Below, in pieces: positions 1 to 9,553 of a DNA stretch of 44,340 nt; positions within the stretch are counted from its first letter, which is position 1, and each line of letters opens with the position of its first letter. The translations under genes and the position numbers were made by a program. Location: positions 1 to 44,340 of the forward strand of contig JBGSQB010000118.1 of NCBI GenBank assembly GCA_041738285.1. The letters are read 5' to 3'. The notes beneath the pieces are model-generated. The model searched no databases and was not told where the DNA came from. It saw only the letters and a list, made by a program, of their open reading frames with translations. This DNA is from SZUA-521 sp041738285. Lineage in GTDB: Bacteria; Pseudomonadota; Gammaproteobacteria; Pseudomonadales; Azotimanducaceae.

Positions 1-178
1 TGCGCAGCGCATCGACGGTACCGCGCACCGCGCCGAAGGCGGAGACCTTCGCCTCGAGTTCCGCCTTCCGCGAGTCGATGCGCAGGTCGGTCGCCTTGCG
101 TTCGGCGCCAATGATGTCATCGAGCAGCTCAGTGGTGAGCAGGCCCGATCCAATGCCGAGGGATTGAATTGAAGCCAT
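1..178 (-). CDS. fliD: FliD flagellar filament cap, N-terminal fragment
   Basis: Reading leftward from the ATG at 178, the frame stays open to the window edge and gives 59 residues beginning MASIQSLGIGSGLLTTELL. The motif GIGSGLLTTELLDDII and the following charged helix are typical of the FliD N-terminus, which forms the coiled-coil leg of the filament cap. FliD sits at the filament tip and guides flagellin polymerisation. The gene follows flaG on the same strand by 76 nt, the usual fliC-flaG-fliD order, so it is probably read from the flagellin promoter or its own. The C-terminal part lies outside the window. Confidence 0.9.
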   Translation of the reverse strand, partial: MASIQSLGIGSGLLTTELLDDIIGAERKATDLRIDSRKAELEAKVSAFGAVRGTVDALR

Positions 179-254
179 GAATGACGTGTCCTAGGGAAAT
201 GCGGCACTGCACGCGTGTGCAGCGCCGCTCCCAGTTACGATCTACAACGACCAG

Positions 255-716
255 TCAGATCCGGGTATCGATCAGTCCAAGCGAGCCCATGGCTTCGCCG
301 GACGACTGCGCCTGGTTGGACTTCAAGTTCCGTGCCAGTTGCAGAGCAACGTCTCCAGGAATCTGTCGCACCACTTCCTGGGTGCTTCTGTCTATCACGC
401 GCACGACTGCCTTGCCCGAGGCTTCATCCAGAGAAAAATGAAGATCGCGCTGCATCGATTGCACGTAGTCGTTGAGGTGTGCGATCGCCTGTTCCACGTG
501 TTGGCGCGACTGCGCCGCTACCTGTTCCCTGCGAGCCGCACGTGCCGGGTCGTTCAGCAGCGGCAACTCTTTGCCGCTGCTGGCCCCGCTACTTGCCGGT
601 GCGCCACTTTTGGCGCCTGCACTGCCCGTCATCGCATCCTTGCGAACGACGTCGGTCACCACCGCGCGTCCGCCTTGGGGCGAACCCTGCAATGCAACTT
701 GATTGACGTCTTGCAT
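255..716 (-). CDS. flaG: FlaG family protein
   Basis: This 153-residue protein has a Ser/Gly/Ala-rich N-terminal half. Its conserved C-terminal domain starts near residue 95 and contains FSLDEASGKAVVRVID and VVRQIPGD, the signature of the FlaG family. FlaG proteins affect filament length; their biochemical role is poorly defined. I chose the ATG at 716 because GAGG lies 6 nt upstream of it; a GTG four codons earlier (728) is in frame but overlaps that Shine-Dalgarno sequence. It lies between flagellin and fliD on the same strand, behind a hairpin that may lower read-through from fliC. Confidence 0.9.
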   Translation of the reverse strand: MQDVNQVALQGSPQGGRAVVTDVVRKDAMTGSAGAKSGAPASSGASSGKELPLLNDPARAARREQVAAQSRQHVEQAIAHLNDYVQSMQRDLHFSLDEASGKAVVRVIDRSTQEVVRQIPGDVALQLARNLKSNQAQSSGEAMGSLGLIDTRI

Positions 717-746
717 AACGGACCTCACAACTCAGTGGCTGAGGAA

Positions 747-774
747 GCGACGGTGAGCATCAGCCCACCGTCGC
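747..774 (-). terminator. Hairpin between flagellin and flaG
   Basis: Just after the flagellin stop codon, the minus strand can form a 12-bp stem with one G-U pair and a TGAT loop; the outer 9 bp (GCGACGGTG with CACCGTCGC) are perfect. It is followed by TTCCTC, a weak U-tract. It probably acts as an attenuator or mRNA 3'-end stabiliser that makes flagellin transcript more abundant than flaG-fliD. Termination strength cannot be judged from sequence. Confidence 0.55.
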
Positions 775-798
775 GCCCCGCTCCATCATTTCCTTCGC

Positions 799-2895
799 TT
801 ACTGAAGGAGTGAAAGAACCAGCTGCGGCTGAGCGTTGGCCTGCGCCAGGATGGAGATACCAGCCTGTTGCAGTACCTGGGTCCGCGACAGCTCGGCTGT
901 TTCACGAGCAAAGTCCGCATCCAGTACCCGGGATCGAGCAGCCGACATGTTCTCGACGTTGATCGAGATGGTCGAAATGGTCGAGTCCAGACGGTTCTGA
1001 ATGGCGCCGAGGTTCGCACGCTCCCGGTTGACCGCGTCCAGCGCATTGTCCGCAGCGGACAGTGCTTTCTGGGCACCTTCAACCGTCGAGATGTCCACTT
1101 CCGAGAGGAACTGGCCCGTGCTCGCGCCGCCGAAGCTACCGATTTCGAAGCCGGCGTTGGCGACACCCGCGTTGCCTGCGGTACCCGCTGCAATGGTGAA
1201 CGCGCTACCTGAGGTCAGCGAGATCGTTCCCGACGTGACATCGGCGGCCGTCGAAACACCCACCGAGTCGAGCGTTGTGTCCAGACCCATCGAGGCACCA
1301 AACGCCGCGTCGGACGAGGAACCACCGTCGACTGCAACCGAGATGTTGCGCCCATCGGCCGCGGTCAGCGTGATGGTCGAACCGTTGTCCGATGCAACGA
1401 CACCCGTTTGACCTGCGATCTGGTTGATCGCGTCGATCATGGCGATGCGGTTGCCGTCGAGATCCGTGGCGCTGGCAGCAACTGCGGCCGTCGATACCCC
1501 GTTGATCACGACCGTGCCGCCGGTGTCCGCCGTACCAGTCTGGCTGGTCCCGCCAACCACGACAGTTGCGTTCACGTTGGCCGTCACGCCGCTCTGCTGC
1601 GTCGCACGATTGATGGCTGCGGCAATCGCCTTCGCGCTCGCTGCATTGCCCGTGCTCGATGCTGTGTCATCGGCGGCGCGCGAAGCACCGATCGTGACAC
1701 CGTTGATGATGAGGTCACCGGCCGCCATAGCGGTCAACGCCGTCGCAGAGCGCGCGAGCGATGTCATGGCTGCCGTCGTGCCGCCATACGTGCCTGCCAC
1801 GAGCCCGGAGTTGGCGACGTTGCCGTTGCCGGTATTGTCACCACCACCAATCACGACGTCACCACCGTTCTGGGACACGAGCGTGTAGCCACCTTCATAG
1901 GTGCCTGCGGCGGCGATACCCGTTGCAGCCGAAGTCACAGTCGCGAATGCTACCGTGATGTTGCGACCGTCGGCGGCTTCCAGAATCACACCGCCTGCCG
2001 TCTCGCCGGAATCGATGGCCATCACACCGGTCTGTTCCGACCGGGCGTTGACTGCCTGCACGACCGACTGGCGATCGGCAGCGGCATCCGCGCCACCGGT
2101 TGCAACCGTGATCGCAACGCCGTTGATCGTAACTGTGCCCGACAGTGCAGCAGCGGTCATCGCTACGCCAGCCTGGCGGTTTGCGCTCACCTGGGCAACT
2201 ACACCGGTCTGATCGCTGACGCGATTGATTGCGCCAACTTTCGCGATGGCACTGGCAGCCTTGTTGAAGGTCGATGCAGTGTCATCGGCTGCCTGGGAAG
2301 GGCCGACCGACACGCCATTGATCGTCAGGTCGCCGTTGGCAAGGCCGCTGGCCGTACCGCGTGCGCTGACGCCAGCACCGACGCCGCCGCCTAGCGTATC
2401 TGCGGTCACCTTGTTGACTTTGAAGCCAACTACTTCACCAACGTTGGTGCCGATCTGCACGCTCGATGCGAAAGAGCCGTCGAGCAGCTTGCGGCCGTTG
2501 AAGTTGGTCTGTTCGCTGATGCGCGTGATCTCGTCGATCAACTGCGACGCTTCAGCATTCAGCGCAGCGCGGTCGGAGTCGCTGTTGGTTGCGTTGGCGG
2601 CCTGAAGAGCCAGTTCGCGCAGCCGCTGCAGCGATTCTGTCATTGCACCGAGAGCGCCTTCAGCCGTTTGCGCAAGCGAGATACCGTCACCGGCGTTTCG
2701 CATCGCAACGTTCAAGCCCCTCACCTGCGCGGTAAAACGAGTTGAAATTGCCAACCCTGCAGCATCATCCCGCGCGCTGTTGATCCGAAGGCCCGAAGAC
2801 AACCGGGTGAGCGCCTGGAGATTGGCGTTCTGGGTCGTGGTCAGGTTTCGTTGCGCCGTCAGAGAGCCGATGTTGGTATTAATGATCTGAGGCAT
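799..2895 (-). CDS. fliC: Flagellin with large repeated variable domain
   Basis: This is a 698-residue filament subunit. The N-terminal D0/D1 region (about 1-165) starts MPQIINTNIGSLTAQRNL and contains LSSGLRINSARDDAAGLAI. The C-terminal D1/D0 region (about 600-698) contains SAARSRVLDADFARETAELS. Many flagellins are 280-500 residues; the excess here is a central insert built as A-B-A'-B', each unit carrying an INGV motif typical of Flagellin_IN repeats (near residues 188, 253, 392 and 461). The start is fixed by conserved MPQIINTN and a GGAG 8 nt upstream. A sigma-28-type promoter lies about 90 nt upstream. The outer ends are needed for assembly; the insert should face outward on the filament. 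Confidence 0.97.
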   Translation of the reverse strand: MPQIINTNIGSLTAQRNLTTTQNANLQALTRLSSGLRINSARDDAAGLAISTRFTAQVRGLNVAMRNAGDGISLAQTAEGALGAMTESLQRLRELALQAANATNSDSDRAALNAEASQLIDEITRISEQTNFNGRKLLDGSFASSVQIGTNVGEVVGFKVNKVTADTLGGGVGAGVSARGTASGLANGDLTINGVSVGPSQAADDTASTFNKAASAIAKVGAINRVSDQTGVVAQVSANRQAGVAMTAAALSGTVTINGVAITVATGGADAAADRQSVVQAVNARSEQTGVMAIDSGETAGGVILEAADGRNITVAFATVTSAATGIAAAGTYEGGYTLVSQNGGDVVIGGGDNTGNGNVANSGLVAGTYGGTTAAMTSLARSATALTAMAAGDLIINGVTIGASRAADDTASSTGNAASAKAIAAAINRATQQSGVTANVNATVVVGGTSQTGTADTGGTVVINGVSTAAVAASATDLDGNRIAMIDAINQIAGQTGVVASDNGSTITLTAADGRNISVAVDGGSSSDAAFGASMGLDTTLDSVGVSTAADVTSGTISLTSGSAFTIAAGTAGNAGVANAGFEIGSFGGASTGQFLSEVDISTVEGAQKALSAADNALDAVNRERANLGAIQNRLDSTISTISINVENMSAARSRVLDADFARETAELSRTQVLQQAGISILAQANAQPQLVLSLLQ
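1327..2334 (-). repeat. Duplicated A-B module inside flagellin
   Basis: Within the flagellin insert, residues 188-316 and 392-523 are homologous. Unit A contains INGVSVGPSQAADDTAS and A' contains INGVTIGASRAADDTAS. Unit B contains EAADGRNITVAF and B' contains TAADGRNISVAV. This points to an ancient in-frame duplication of a two-repeat module, now diverged. Confidence 0.8.
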
Positions 2896-2981
2896 CGTAA
2901 TACTCCAATTGATAACCAATCTGGTCGAGACACCGATTACTTCGGTAGTTCCCTTCGCACATGAGGGGGACTCGATACTTC

Positions 2982-3008
2982 TTAACGGCGGATACGGAAG
3001 ATTCTTTA
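2982..3008 (-). promoter_or_regulatory. Sigma-28 (FliA) type promoter of flagellin
   Basis: The minus strand reads TAAAGAAT (3008-3001), an 11-nt spacer, then GCCGTTAA (2989-2982). The known gammaproteobacterial sigma-28 consensus is TAAAGTTT-N11-GCCGATAA, so both boxes and the spacing match closely. The predicted leader before the flagellin ATG is about 75-80 nt. Confidence 0.88.
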
Positions 3009-3080
3009 GCCGACTGGATCACACTTTTGGAATGGGTCGATCGCTAACATGCGCGCATGCACGAGAAATCAACGCCAATT

Positions 3081-3103
3081 CGACCGCCGAAAGTGCGGCG
3101 TCG
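3081..3103 (-). terminator. Weak hairpin between flgL and flagellin
   Basis: The 296-nt interval between flgL and fliC holds the flagellin promoter and this imperfect hairpin (arms CGACGCCG and CGGCGGTCG, one bulge). There is no U-tract, so calling it a terminator of the flgB-L operon is tentative. I see no gene in the interval. Confidence 0.3.
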
Positions 3104-3191
3104 ACCGCAACGAGCAGCACGCCAGGAGGATCCGGCGCGCTTCGAAGAGCGGCTGTGGCGCGCGGCGCGTAGTGGCCGGCGCGATCCTCGA

Positions 3192-4436
3192 TCAGATCAC
3201 GTTGAACAGCGATAGTCCGCTGACGCGCCCATAGCTGCGCTGAGCCGCTTCCAATACGAACGACTGAAGATTGAGTCGACTGATGGCCTCGGCGTAGTCG
3301 ACATCGCGCAACTGCGACAGCAGATCCTTGGTCACGATCTCGACATCCTGATGCAGGATTGCACTCGAGTCCGCCGTATTCAGCCTGGCGCCAACCTCTG
3401 ACCGCACGGTGAGTACGGAATCCATGGCAGACTCTAGATTGCCAATGCTCGTGTCGATGAGTGTCTGAAGCGCGCGCAGGTCGTCAGGGCTATCCGAGAG
3501 ATTCGCAAGGCCAGACGAGAGACGGGACATCGTCGAAACGACATTCTGGGTCTTGGTCGTCTCCATGATGAAGCGATCGCCGACGGAAGGGTCGCCGAAC
3601 AGCTTGAACTGCATGCCCTGCGCAACGATGGCCGCCCCTGGGACATGAACGACGTTGGCCAGGCCGTCGACGATGCGCCCGTCACTCATGCGGCGAACCG
3701 TGAAATTCGCGCGCCCGAGCGGATCGGAGCTTGTGTCGTTGAACTCGATGAGCAAACGATCGGGAAACAACGCGTCGACAGCCTCCTGGTCCACGACCAT
3801 ACCCTGCCCAACACTGACTCTGGTGCGCGCATCGTTCGCGGGATGTGCGTTCATTACGAACGTGGTGGCGACCGACTCGATATCCATGAACAGCCGTTTC
3901 CCGGAGTCGTTCACTGCCACCTGACTGCTGGCAGTGACCTGCACGCGCCGCTGACCCTCATCACCTTGAAAGCGGGTGCCGTTGCTGTCGTCACGCACGA
4001 AAGGAACGGTATGACCCTTGAATCCGGCGAACAGGTATTCACCCGTCGCCGTGCGGGTGTTCATGATCGAGAACAACTCATCCAGTCGAGTTTCGACCTC
4101 TTTGGCAATGAAACTGCGATCGTTGGCAGTCAGCGCGCCATTGGCACCCTGGAGCGCGAGCTCCCGCACCCGTTGAAGCACTTCTGTGGCTTGACCGAGG
4201 ACGGCGTCCTCGAGGCTCAACTGGCTGTTGGCCAATTGGATATTGCGTTGGTATTGACCGCGCAGCGCCAGTTCCTGATTGAGGCTGACGATCCGGGATG
4301 CAGCGACAGGATCATCCGCTGGGGTGGCAAATTTACGACCCGACGCGATCTGCTGCTGTGTCGTCGCCACCTGACGACTGGTGTCCAGCATGCTGGATAT
4401 GGCCTGGTGATGAATCTGGCTGGTCGAGATACGCAT
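3192..4436 (-). CDS. flgL: FlgL hook-filament junction protein
   Basis: The 414-residue protein starts MRISTSQIHHQAISSML and has the flagellin-like helical N-terminal domain (GRKFATPADDPVAASRI near 33-50). Its C-terminus ends in a helix with LLSQLRDVDYAEAISRLNLQ, which mimics the flagellin C-terminus. FlgL (HAP3) forms the layer between FlgK and the filament outside the cell. Its length is at the upper end for FlgL proteins. The ATG directly follows the flgK stop codon with no gap, so the two are translationally linked. Confidence 0.96.
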   Translation of the reverse strand: MRISTSQIHHQAISSMLDTSRQVATTQQQIASGRKFATPADDPVAASRIVSLNQELALRGQYQRNIQLANSQLSLEDAVLGQATEVLQRVRELALQGANGALTANDRSFIAKEVETRLDELFSIMNTRTATGEYLFAGFKGHTVPFVRDDSNGTRFQGDEGQRRVQVTASSQVAVNDSGKRLFMDIESVATTFVMNAHPANDARTRVSVGQGMVVDQEAVDALFPDRLLIEFNDTSSDPLGRANFTVRRMSDGRIVDGLANVVHVPGAAIVAQGMQFKLFGDPSVGDRFIMETTKTQNVVSTMSRLSSGLANLSDSPDDLRALQTLIDTSIGNLESAMDSVLTVRSEVGARLNTADSSAILHQDVEIVTKDLLSQLRDVDYAEAISRLNLQSFVLEAAQRSYGRVSGLSLFNVI

Positions 4437-7400
4437 CTATCTTCCAATGATGTTGAACAGCACGTCGAACGTGTCGCGTGCGACCGCAATCACACGTGCC
4501 GAAGCGTTGTAGGCTTGCTCGAAGCGGATGAGGTTGGCGGCCTCTTCGTCCAGGTTGACCCCCGAGAGAGACTCTCGGCGGGCAATCGACTGACGTAGCA
4601 GTCCCTGGCTCGCGTCCCGATCGATACGTGCTTGATTGGTGCGGGAGCCAACGAACTCCACGAGGTCCGCATAAGCATCGAACAATGTGCCTTCGGAACC
4701 GAACAGGCGAGCACTCTGCAGATCCACCAACTCCAGCGCGTTGCGATTATCCGATACGCCGCTGCTGTTGAAGTCGACAACGAATCGGTCACCGGCTTCC
4801 GGACGCCCAGTCATGCGCAGTTGGAATCCGAAGTCGGCCCGGCTCGCATTCGGAGTCTGGGTGAACACGTTGCCGCCAACGGTGTTGGCGCTGCTGCCGA
4901 CCGAAAGACCCGCGTCGAGTCGCACCGACACACTACCGCCTACGGTAACGGTGTGATTCTGATCGACACCGACGATCGATGTGTTCGTAATCCCGAGCGC
5001 CATCGCGATTGGCGAGCCGGCGTTGGCGCTCGAGATGTCGATGCGGCCGTTGCTGCCGGCCGCGGCAGACGTGAGCACGACCTGCCCAGCGCCGTTCATG
5101 CTGACTGCAATTCGTCCGGGACCAATGGTCGATGCATCGATGTTCGCCTGCAGGCCGGCTACCAGGGCAGGTCCGGAACCGTAGGCGGCCGACAGACCGA
5201 TGTTCGCCGCCGGGCCACCATCGACCGCCAGCGCAAACGTGTATGGCCCACCCGCAGAAAAATCGAAGCCCGCCGCAGCCGGTACGGTTCCCACCAACTG
5301 AGCGCTTTGACCCGCGCCTGCACCGTTGAGCGCGAGCGCATTGCCGCCGACGTCACGCAGATCCACACCATCGGCTGGGTCACCGGCTACATGCAGGACG
5401 AGATCGTCGCCGCGTGTCGCCGACAAGCGGATGCGAACACCGTCACTGGAAGCCTGCACGCCGAGCGCAGCCAGCGAATCGCTCGCATTGATGGCATCGC
5501 TCAAGTCATTGACCGACGACAGCGCGGCGCCAGAGAAACGTACGCCATTGATGACGAGCGCAAGCGGCACCCCAGTACCATTGTCACGGATGCCTGTGAG
5601 TGCGAGTTCCGTGGAGGCCGTAGCAACGACACCGGACACGCCACTCAGCTGACCGGCAATCTGGCGAGCGCTCGAATTCGGCGCCAGCACAACGCTGCTA
5701 CTCGATGTGACAACGCCGGTGGTGCTGTCGCGTCGATTGTTCGTGATCACTTCGCTGCCGTATCCGTTGCCGGCTGCGGTCAACCCAAGCACGGTCTGAG
5801 CAGCGTTGGGTAATCGACCGACATTGACGCCTTCACTACCGACGCGCGTCTGACCGACACCACCCGGCAGCAGGAGATTCTCGATGCCGGGCACGTAAGG
5901 CTGATTGTGGACCGGCGGTACCAGCGCCCGCGGCACAGCGGGATCGGAGTTGTCGAGCAACTCGTACGTAGTGGCGCTCGTGAAGTGCACCACGAGGGGG
6001 GGGGTGAGTCGGCCCGGGCTCGCAAACGCCGGGTGGTTGATGTCGAACACGCCCGCGGGCTGAGCGATGCCGGTGCCGCGATTGCCAATTGCGGTCTGCA
6101 CAGTGACCGGTGTGGCGAGGGCCAGATCGCGCGCGTTCTGAATCACCTGACCGATGTCGCGGCCGCCGTGCAGGCTCGGCGATATCCGGTACCGGTCACC
6201 GCCACGGAACGTGCCCGACTCGATGGTGACGGCAAATCCATCCCCGCCCACCGTCACTGGAAATCCTTGGGCTGTCGAACCCTCCGCCATCACACGCGCA
6301 TCGCTTGTGCGCACGAGCTGGAAGCTGCCATCGCCTGACAGATTGAAGCGCACTTCGTAGTCGCTTGCAGTCAACTGCGAGGCATCCGTGATACCAACAA
6401 ACAGGGCGCCGCTCGGACGGCTACCGAGATTGATTGGCGTTGCGCGCTGGTACGCGAGTGTCGGGTCATTGACCCGCGTGAATATGTCGCCACCGAATAC
6501 GCCATCGAGCGTCACGCCCTTGCGGTGCACGGCATTGGCGGACTCGGTCACGGCGATCGCAATTCGACCCAGGTGATTCAGCGCCTGGTCGAGCACGCCA
6601 TCCTGGAAGCGCAACAGTCCGCCGAGCTGACCACCGGAGATCGACGAAGTAATTACCTGCGCTTCGCGGTTGCTGCCGCTCACGAGCGTGATGTCCCCCG
6701 TCTCGGTCGCTGCAATGTTGCCAATCTGGCCACCGATGATGAGCGGCTGACCTTTACCGATGAAGACGTTGAGCTGACCGTCGTCCTGTGGCACCACTTT
6801 GACCGCCACGATCTCCGACAGCTGACGCAAGAGTTCGTCACGCTGATCGTGCAAGTCGTTCGCAACTGCGCCACCAGAACCGCCACTCTCGGCGATTCGC
6901 GCGTTGAGCCGGCCGATGCCGTTGGACAACTCCGAGACGCGCTCAGCCGCGGTGCCGAGCAGATTACTCAAGCCCTCCTGCTGCGAATGCAGTCGGTCGT
7001 ACATGGTGTTGAAACGGTTGACGAGCCCGGTGGTTTCGGAGAGCACCAATTGCCGCGCGGGAATCGAGGCGGGATCCGAAGACGCTGCCTGCAACGACCC
7101 GAAGAACGTTTGCAATGCCGGTACGAGACCCGTCAACTCGTCGGCGAGCAGGGAGTCGAGTTGACCGATCTGGCTCAAGAAGTCTTCCACTTCGGCGAAT
7201 GCCGCGGTATCGAGCCGAACCTGATTGGTCACGAAGTTGCTGTGCACCCGCGTCACCGACTCGAGCTGCACGCCACGACCGAGAAACGCGGACCCCTCGA
7301 ACTGGGGCGTCTGCGGAGAGATCTCCACGCGTTGCCGGGAGTAGCCCTGGGAATTCGCGTTGGTGATGTTGTGGCCGGTGGTTGCCAATGCGGCCTGGTG

Positions 7401-7445
7401 GGCGCGCAACCCGCTGATGCCGATATTGATGAGCGATGATGACAT
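4437..7445 (-). CDS. flgK: FlgK hook-filament junction protein, very long
   Basis: This 1002-residue FlgK starts MSSSLINIGISGLRAHQAAL and contains GHNITNANSQGYSRQRV (about 24-40), the conserved N-terminal rod/hook motif. The C-terminus has NLDEEAANLIRFEQAYNASA, the standard FlgK ending. E. coli FlgK is 547 residues, so about 400 residues are extra, lying in the middle and before the C-terminal helix. One insert around 620-690 (LVINGVRFSGAALSSVNDL) resembles a Flagellin_IN repeat. FlgK (HAP1) is secreted through the flagellar type III apparatus and joins hook to filament. It lies between flgJ and flgL in the operon. Confidence 0.96.
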   Translation of the reverse strand: MSSSLINIGISGLRAHQAALATTGHNITNANSQGYSRQRVEISPQTPQFEGSAFLGRGVQLESVTRVHSNFVTNQVRLDTAAFAEVEDFLSQIGQLDSLLADELTGLVPALQTFFGSLQAASSDPASIPARQLVLSETTGLVNRFNTMYDRLHSQQEGLSNLLGTAAERVSELSNGIGRLNARIAESGGSGGAVANDLHDQRDELLRQLSEIVAVKVVPQDDGQLNVFIGKGQPLIIGGQIGNIAATETGDITLVSGSNREAQVITSSISGGQLGGLLRFQDGVLDQALNHLGRIAIAVTESANAVHRKGVTLDGVFGGDIFTRVNDPTLAYQRATPINLGSRPSGALFVGITDASQLTASDYEVRFNLSGDGSFQLVRTSDARVMAEGSTAQGFPVTVGGDGFAVTIESGTFRGGDRYRISPSLHGGRDIGQVIQNARDLALATPVTVQTAIGNRGTGIAQPAGVFDINHPAFASPGRLTPPLVVHFTSATTYELLDNSDPAVPRALVPPVHNQPYVPGIENLLLPGGVGQTRVGSEGVNVGRLPNAAQTVLGLTAAGNGYGSEVITNNRRDSTTGVVTSSSSVVLAPNSSARQIAGQLSGVSGVVATASTELALTGIRDNGTGVPLALVINGVRFSGAALSSVNDLSDAINASDSLAALGVQASSDGVRIRLSATRGDDLVLHVAGDPADGVDLRDVGGNALALNGAGAGQSAQLVGTVPAAAGFDFSAGGPYTFALAVDGGPAANIGLSAAYGSGPALVAGLQANIDASTIGPGRIAVSMNGAGQVVLTSAAAGSNGRIDISSANAGSPIAMALGITNTSIVGVDQNHTVTVGGSVSVRLDAGLSVGSSANTVGGNVFTQTPNASRADFGFQLRMTGRPEAGDRFVVDFNSSGVSDNRNALELVDLQSARLFGSEGTLFDAYADLVEFVGSRTNQARIDRDASQGLLRQSIARRESLSGVNLDEEAANLIRFEQAYNASARVIAVARDTFDVLFNIIGR

Positions 7446-7451
7446 GTGCGG

Positions 7452-8444
7452 TTACAGTCCCAGCAGCGAGCGCAGCTGCGCAAACGACGGGCTCGCGAGC
7501 ACGGATTTGATTTTCGCGGCATAGCCCGGGTCAGTGGCGTACCCCGCCTTCTGTAACTCATCGGCAAATCGGCCCGGATCTTGAGCCTGATTGACTGCTT
7601 CACGGTAGCGGGGATTGCCCGTGAGTACCGATGCGTAGTCCTTCACCGCAGACTCGAGATCGGGGTACGCGCGAAAACGATCCAGCACGGTCACCGCGCG
7701 ACCGGCGAGAAATTCCACTGTACCCACTTCCACGGCATCGCCCTGCCAGCTGTTGCTCGCCTTGATACCGAACAAATTGTTCGATGAGTCACCACTCGCC
7801 GCATGAATGACGTGCTTGCCCCACCCAGTCTCGAGCGCCGCCTGGGCCAGGACGGCAAGCGGATTGAGGGGCGTGTCGGCGAGCACACGCTGGAGCGTTG
7901 GCAACACGCGCTCGATGAATCCTTCGGGTGAGTCCGTGGTCGAGGCCTTGCGACCGAAAGAAACGACCTGCAGGTCACTATCATTCGCACCCAAGGGCGC
8001 TCCCACATCCGGAGTCGATTCCTCGTGGGAGCGGGCTTGGCGCAGCGGCGCACCGCCGCGAACCTCGGTCGCAGGCGCTGCCACGACGCTGTCGGGTTGG
8101 TTGGTTTCGGGCTGGCGCTGAAGGCTACCTTCACCGGACAACTGCGCCATGACGACCTTGGCAAGGCCAACGCCACCGCGCTCCGACAGGTGTACCGCCC
8201 ATTGATGATCGAGCATCTCCTGATGCCACTTCGCTTCGTCGCTGGACAGGTAGCTGTCCGGCGCAAGCGTGGCATTCGCTTCACGTGCGCTTTTCAGTAC
8301 CAGATCGATGAAAAGCGATTCGAACTGCTGTGCCGCGGCGCGCAAACCTTCATCGCCCTCACGCTTGATGCGGGCAAGATTGTTGACGTCGCTGTATGCA
8401 AACCCCGTCAGCGAGTCGAGTGGCGCCGAGCTCGTAATCGCCAT
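7452..8444 (-). CDS. flgJ: FlgJ rod cap and peptidoglycan hydrolase
   Basis: The 330-residue protein has two domains. Residues about 1-105 form the rod-binding domain (AAQQFESLFIDLVLKSAR). Residues about 180-330 form a glucosaminidase domain with VLAQAALETGWGKHVI, where the Glu is the expected catalytic acid, and NNLFGIKAS. The linker is Pro/Ser/Glu-rich. FlgJ caps the growing rod in the periplasm and opens the cell wall for it. This is the two-domain form found in gammaproteobacteria. The ATG overlaps the flgI stop codon (TGATG). Confidence 0.96.
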   Translation of the reverse strand: MAITSSAPLDSLTGFAYSDVNNLARIKREGDEGLRAAAQQFESLFIDLVLKSAREANATLAPDSYLSSDEAKWHQEMLDHQWAVHLSERGGVGLAKVVMAQLSGEGSLQRQPETNQPDSVVAAPATEVRGGAPLRQARSHEESTPDVGAPLGANDSDLQVVSFGRKASTTDSPEGFIERVLPTLQRVLADTPLNPLAVLAQAALETGWGKHVIHAASGDSSNNLFGIKASNSWQGDAVEVGTVEFLAGRAVTVLDRFRAYPDLESAVKDYASVLTGNPRYREAVNQAQDPGRFADELQKAGYATDPGYAAKIKSVLASPSFAQLRSLLGL

Positions 8445-9547
8445 CAGATCACCACGAGTTCCGCGCGCAGCGCGCCGGATTCACGCAGCGCTTCGAGAAT
8501 GGCCATCAGGTCACCGGGTGCAGCACCCACTTCGTTGACCGCGGCGACAATGTCCTGCAGGGAAACACCTGGCGCGAAATAGAACATCCGGCTGCCGTCT
8601 TCGTCGACCGCCACCTCCGAGCGCGGCACGATGGCCGTCTCGCCCGCGGCAAACGCGTTGGGCTGGCTCACCTGCCAGTTCTCCGAGATCGTCACCGACA
8701 AACTGCCGTGGGTTACTGCGGCTGGTGCCACCTCCACGCGCTCACCAATCACGATGGTGCCGGTGCGCGAATTGATGACGACGCGCGCGGACGGTGAGTC
8801 GGCCTGCACGTCGAGATTTTCCAGTACCGATAGAAAGGTCACGCGCTGAGCAGGATCTGCAGGTGCCGAAACCGCAATCGACGTCGAATCGAGCGCTGCC
8901 GCGACATCTGGGCCAAACGTCTTGTTGATGCTCTCGCTGACTCTGCGCGCCGTCGTGAAGTCGCCGCGGTGCAGGTGAAACACCAGTGGACCCGCATCGG
9001 CGAATGTCGTCGGCGCAGCGCGCTCGACGGTCGCACCCTGAGGAATGCGTCCGACGCTCGGTACGTTGACCGTCACCTTCGAGCCATCCAATCCTTCGGC
9101 GCCAAAGCCACCGACCACCAGGTTGCCCTGAGCCAACGCGTAGATCTCACCGTTGATCGCCTTGAGCGGCGTCAGCAGAAGCGTGCCACCACGAAGGCTC
9201 TTGGCATTGCCGACGGAGGACACCGTGATATCGATCGACTGTCCCGGTTTGGCGAACGCCGGCAGGTCCGCATGGATCGACACTGCCGCGACGTTCTCCA
9301 GCTTCGGTTCGATGTTCTCGGGCATCTGGATGCCAAACTGACGCAACATGTTGCGAAATGTCTGGGTCGTAAACGGTGTCTGGCTGGTCTTGTCGCCGGT
9401 GCCATCGAGTCCGACCACGAGACCGTAACCGACCAATTGGTTACCGCGCACACCTGCAACCGATGCCATGTCTTTCAGGCGTTGGGCCTCGGCGGGCCCG
9501 GTTACGAGCAGCGCCGTAGTGATCACCAGCAGCGATAGATTTCTCAT
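8444..9547 (-). CDS. flgI: FlgI flagellar P-ring protein
   Basis: The 367-residue protein starts with a signal peptide (MRNLSLLVITTALLVTGPAEA) and continues with RLKDMASVAGVRGNQLVGYG, the family signature. Later motifs include VVGLDGTGDKTSQTPFT and, near the C-terminus, a region around ALRESGALRAELVVI. Length matches the family (about 365). FlgI forms the periplasmic P-ring around the rod. It lies 6 nt downstream of flgH and overlaps flgJ by one base. Confidence 0.97.
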   Translation of the reverse strand: MRNLSLLVITTALLVTGPAEAQRLKDMASVAGVRGNQLVGYGLVVGLDGTGDKTSQTPFTTQTFRNMLRQFGIQMPENIEPKLENVAAVSIHADLPAFAKPGQSIDITVSSVGNAKSLRGGTLLLTPLKAINGEIYALAQGNLVVGGFGAEGLDGSKVTVNVPSVGRIPQGATVERAAPTTFADAGPLVFHLHRGDFTTARRVSESINKTFGPDVAAALDSTSIAVSAPADPAQRVTFLSVLENLDVQADSPSARVVINSRTGTIVIGERVEVAPAAVTHGSLSVTISENWQVSQPNAFAAGETAIVPRSEVAVDEDGSRMFYFAPGVSLQDIVAAVNEVGAAPGDLMAILEALRESGALRAELVVI

Positions 9548-9553
9548 AGAACC

